DNA from: Pedobacter sp. UBA2067
GTDB lineage: Bacteria; Bacteroidota; Bacteroidia; Sphingobacteriales; Sphingobacteriaceae
Length of the DNA: 8,012 nt
Direction: 5' to 3'
Assembly: GCA_002333205.1 (NCBI GenBank)
Contig: DDAD01000157.1
Coordinates: 4,893-12,904, forward strand
Shown: one piece after another, positions 6,548 through 8,012 of the stretch
Layout: the number at the start of each line of letters is the position of its first letter
Numbering within the stretch: the stretch's first letter is position 1
The notes under the pieces: model-generated
What the model was told of the DNA's origin: nothing
What the model saw: the letters and a program-made list of their open reading frames with translations, nothing else
Database searches by the model: none
Position numbers and translations under genes: made by a program

Positions 6548-7210
6548 CTAGCTTGCAATGGCGGTTCTCAAAAATAACATAAATGGATAGATTTGCTTGA
6601 AGGCTTCGTGTATTTTTTCAGTGATATCTGCTTTGAAGAAGTCCTTATCAGCAAGTGGATACATAGCAGTGAGGCTTTTTAGTTTCAGCACATCGATTAA
6701 TGGGTGATCTGTGGGATAACCCTTAGGTGCTTTCTTCAGGGTATCGCTTTCGTCAAGCTTGAAGTGTGACTTAAAATCCTCGCTTTGAATGATCTCCGTA
6801 AACTCATCTTGATTGTAGTCAATCTCTTCACGAATTCTCTTTAGATCTTCGGCACCCGGCATCCAGTAACCTGCAGCGAAGAAGCAGTTTCCAGGTGCTA
6901 GATTGATGTAATACCCAGGCTCATTCCCGTTCTTCCCGATTACGGAAAAATAAATTCCAAAGTTATTCTTATAAGGTCTTTTGTCTTTACTGAAGCGAAT
7001 GTCCCGGTAAATACGAAGCAGATGTTTCTTCGCTGGACTATCAGTCGGAAATGCTGGATCAACTGTGGCCAGCAAGGGAATCAACAAGCTGATGAAATGA
7101 AGCACATCGGCTTTTGCCGCCTCATATTCATCCTTGTGCGCAGCAAACCAGCTGCGGTCGTTATTATTGGATAGCTCCTTTAAAAAATTAAGCGTTTCCG
7201 GCCGGATCAT
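6548..7210 (-). CDS. DUF2461 family protein (TIGR02453-type)
   Basis: The 220-residue product matches DUF2461: an N-terminal LNFLKELSNNNDRSWFAAHK block (about 7-26), then IYRDIRFSKDKRPYKNNFGI (about 71-90), a GYYINLAP strand, and a C-terminal KGYPTDHPLIDVLKLKS block. The length fits the family. It is predicted to be cytoplasmic, with no signal or membrane segment, and its function is unknown to my knowledge. The ATG at 7210 was chosen over an in-frame start at 7252. It forms an ATGA overlap with the stop of the small CxxC gene upstream, and the family begins close to this Met. The overlap implies translational coupling, although a functional link to the upstream membrane proteins is not obvious. 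Confidence 0.92.
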   Translation of the reverse strand: MIRPETLNFLKELSNNNDRSWFAAHKDEYEAAKADVLHFISLLIPLLATVDPAFPTDSPAKKHLLRIYRDIRFSKDKRPYKNNFGIYFSVIGKNGNEPGYYINLAPGNCFFAAGYWMPGAEDLKRIREEIDYNQDEFTEIIQSEDFKSHFKLDESDTLKKAPKGYPTDHPLIDVLKLKSLTAMYPLADKDFFKADITEKIHEAFKQIYPFMLFLRTAIAS

Positions 7211-7455
7211 AATGGGTTGCTTGTGCGCGGCTCTTTGTATTTGCGATACCATAAGATGCCGATCCCACCCATTAATAGAAATGGCGCAGCCAGAAGGCTC
7301 AGTACACCCGCGTTGATTCCTTTGGTCTGTGTATTTCCATTCTCAATACCTTGGTCGGCATTGATGGAGCACATGGCACATTGCGCGGTACCTGCAGGAA
7401 TATATACGGCAGTCAAGCTGAAGACCAGGAGGATGAGCAGCATCGCTTTTTTCAT
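7207..7455 (-). CDS. Small membrane protein with exported CxxC motif
   Basis: The 82-residue product has a signal peptide or first membrane segment (about 3-24, MKKAMLLILLVFSLTAVY and on), then Q25-C-A-M-C29, a short polar region, and a C-terminal membrane segment (about 48-69) followed by a basic tail. The two Cys of C26-x-x-C29 would face the periplasm just after a plausible cleavage site at AGTA. I recognise this as a small unnamed family often found beside SCO and DUF420 genes in Bacteroidota, where cytochrome oxidase assembly is likely. Binding a metal such as copper, or thiol redox chemistry, is inference. The start at 7455 was chosen over an in-frame ATG at 7479 because it gives the classic MKK signal start. 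It has its own candidate promoter and a leader hairpin, and overlaps the DUF2461 gene by ATGA. Confidence 0.82.
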   Translation of the reverse strand: MKKAMLLILLVFSLTAVYIPAGTAQCAMCSINADQGIENGNTQTKGINAGVLSLLAAPFLLMGGIGILWYRKYKEPRTSNPL

Positions 7456-7489
7456 AACTGTAGACTTGATATGTGGCATTTGTCAGAAG

Positions 7490-7518
7490 ATCAATGACCA
7501 GAATACCCGGCCATTGAT
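7490..7518 (-). promoter_or_regulatory. Stem-loop at the 5' end of the small CxxC gene leader
   Basis: In the minus-strand RNA, AUCAAUGGCC (7518-7509) pairs with GGUCAUUGAU (7499-7490): ten pairs with one G-U, around a nine-base loop. On the plus strand the same position is an A-C mismatch, so the structure fits a minus-strand RNA. It begins about 2 nt after the predicted transcription start and ends 34 nt before the ATG at 7455. Confidence 0.5.
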
Positions 7519-7523
7519 AATAA

Positions 7524-7531
7524 CAAATATA
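7524..7531 (-). promoter_or_regulatory. Bacteroidota -7 box for the small CxxC/DUF2461 pair
   Basis: The minus strand reads TATATTTG, an exact TAnnTTTG match in the 97-nt gap after the DUF420 gene. Transcription would begin near 7520, giving a leader of about 65 nt to the ATG at 7455. No clear -33 TTG is present. Confidence 0.45.
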
Positions 7532-7552
7532 CGTACTAAACGATTGGGGAAT

Positions 7553-8012
7553 TTAAAAATTGTAATATGGTGAAATCATCAGATAAACTAACACACCAGA
7601 CACGGCAACATATAACCATACCGGATATGACCACCTCACAATTTTGCGGTGCTTTTCAATCTGCATATTCAAGCCCCGGAAGAAGCTTACCAAAATCAAT
7701 GGTAATACAACTACTGCAAGTAGAATATGGGTCAGCAGGATAAAGTAGTAAACATACCGTACCCCGCCTACAGCAGCGGCTTCAGCGGCAGATAGAATAC
7801 CATCATGATCTACATCGCCAAATTTGGTATCCTTTACATAAAGATGGAAAAGGATATAGAAGACCAGAAAAACAGCCGATAGGATAAAGGTAATGATATT
7901 GGTGATTTTGTGCGCCTGAACATTCTTACGGCGAATAAAGATTAGAGAGAGAATCAATAGCACCGCACATGTGGCATTAATGCCGCCGATCAGGTGTGGC
8001 AAAACATATAAA
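7553..8012 (-). CDS. DUF420 family membrane protein, cytochrome oxidase assembly type (5' end cut)
   Basis: The frame is open to the right edge and reads LYVLPHLIGGINA, so the TTG at 8002 is internal and the true start lies outside the window. Counting that codon as residue 1, membrane segments fall at about 5-23, 33-55, 84-107 and 124-145. Characteristic His residues are H3 in LPHLIGGIN, H31, H53, H92 in LTHILL and H118, matching DUF420, the family that includes CtaM-like proteins needed for some haem-copper oxidases. Binding of copper or haem by the His residues is inferred from the family. Between segments two and three, residues 63-74 read DVDHDGILSAAE, a canonical 12-residue EF-hand calcium loop. 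The small CxxC gene downstream fits an oxidase-assembly neighbourhood; the upstream part is not visible. Confidence 0.9.
   Translation of the reverse strand, partial: LYVLPHLIGGINATCAVLLILSLIFIRRKNVQAHKITNIITFILSAVFLVFYILFHLYVKDTKFGDVDHDGILSAAEAAAVGGVRYVYYFILLTHILLAVVVLPLILVSFFRGLNMQIEKHRKIVRWSYPVWLYVAVSGVLVYLMISPYYNF

Noticed and set aside
7217..7573. 118-residue plus-strand open frame
   Set aside because: It is antisense across the small CxxC gene and the ends of its two neighbours and shows no recognisable motif; those minus-strand genes have clear family features.
8000..8002. TTG at 8002 as the DUF420 start
   Set aside because: The frame stays open to the window edge and the upstream codons give VLPHLIGGIN, which matches the family interior; the gene is truncated by the window.
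1..8012. CRISPR array, transposon ends or defence island
   Set aside because: No regularly spaced repeats, transposase or integrase motifs, or defence-family motifs are visible; composition looks uniform.

Overview
The window looks like chromosomal DNA of a Bacteroidota bacterium, most likely a sphingobacterial genus such as Pedobacter or Mucilaginibacter. The evidence is the gene families (DUF4286, DUF2461, a DUF420 plus small CxxC membrane protein pair, an OmpA-type lipoprotein with a coiled coil), the lack of Shine-Dalgarno sequences, and several TAnnTTTG -7 promoter boxes. The genus is an inference. No mobile element, CRISPR array, tRNA or rRNA is visible, and no stretch longer than about 210 bases lacks a gene.

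Layout: (1) 1-736, plus strand: the 3' part of a calcineurin-like metallophosphoesterase, cut by the window edge. (2) 753-5016, minus strand: a tight three-gene unit, transcribed S9-family peptidase-like lipoprotein, then sensor histidine kinase (12-nt gap), then OmpR-type response regulator (4-nt gap). (3) 5017-5227: a divergent promoter region. (4) 5228-5530, plus strand: a DUF4286 protein. (5) 5602-6444, minus strand: an OmpA-family lipoprotein. (6) 6548-8012, minus strand: DUF420 membrane protein (5' end cut by the window edge), a small CxxC membrane protein and a DUF2461 protein. The last two overlap by ATGA.

The most unusual item is the S9 protein. It has the full-length propeller plus alpha/beta-hydrolase architecture, but Gly stands where the nucleophilic Ser of GxSxGG should be, and Ser stands where the catalytic His of the C-terminal EGHG motif should be. 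Only the Asp remains. It is a predicted lipoprotein co-transcribed with a sensor kinase that has a large unassigned periplasmic domain and no HAMP domain. The inferred model is a dead peptidase recruited as a periplasmic ligand-binding or sensing partner of the two-component system.

Other points of note: the DUF420 protein, a cytochrome-oxidase-assembly-type membrane protein, carries a textbook EF-hand calcium loop between two membrane segments. The small CxxC gene has a -7 box followed at once by a 10-bp stem-loop that pairs fully only in the minus-strand RNA. Two -7 boxes sit so close to their start codons (3 and 8 nt) that the mRNAs should be leaderless or nearly so. Both convergent gene junctions carry two neighbouring hairpins.
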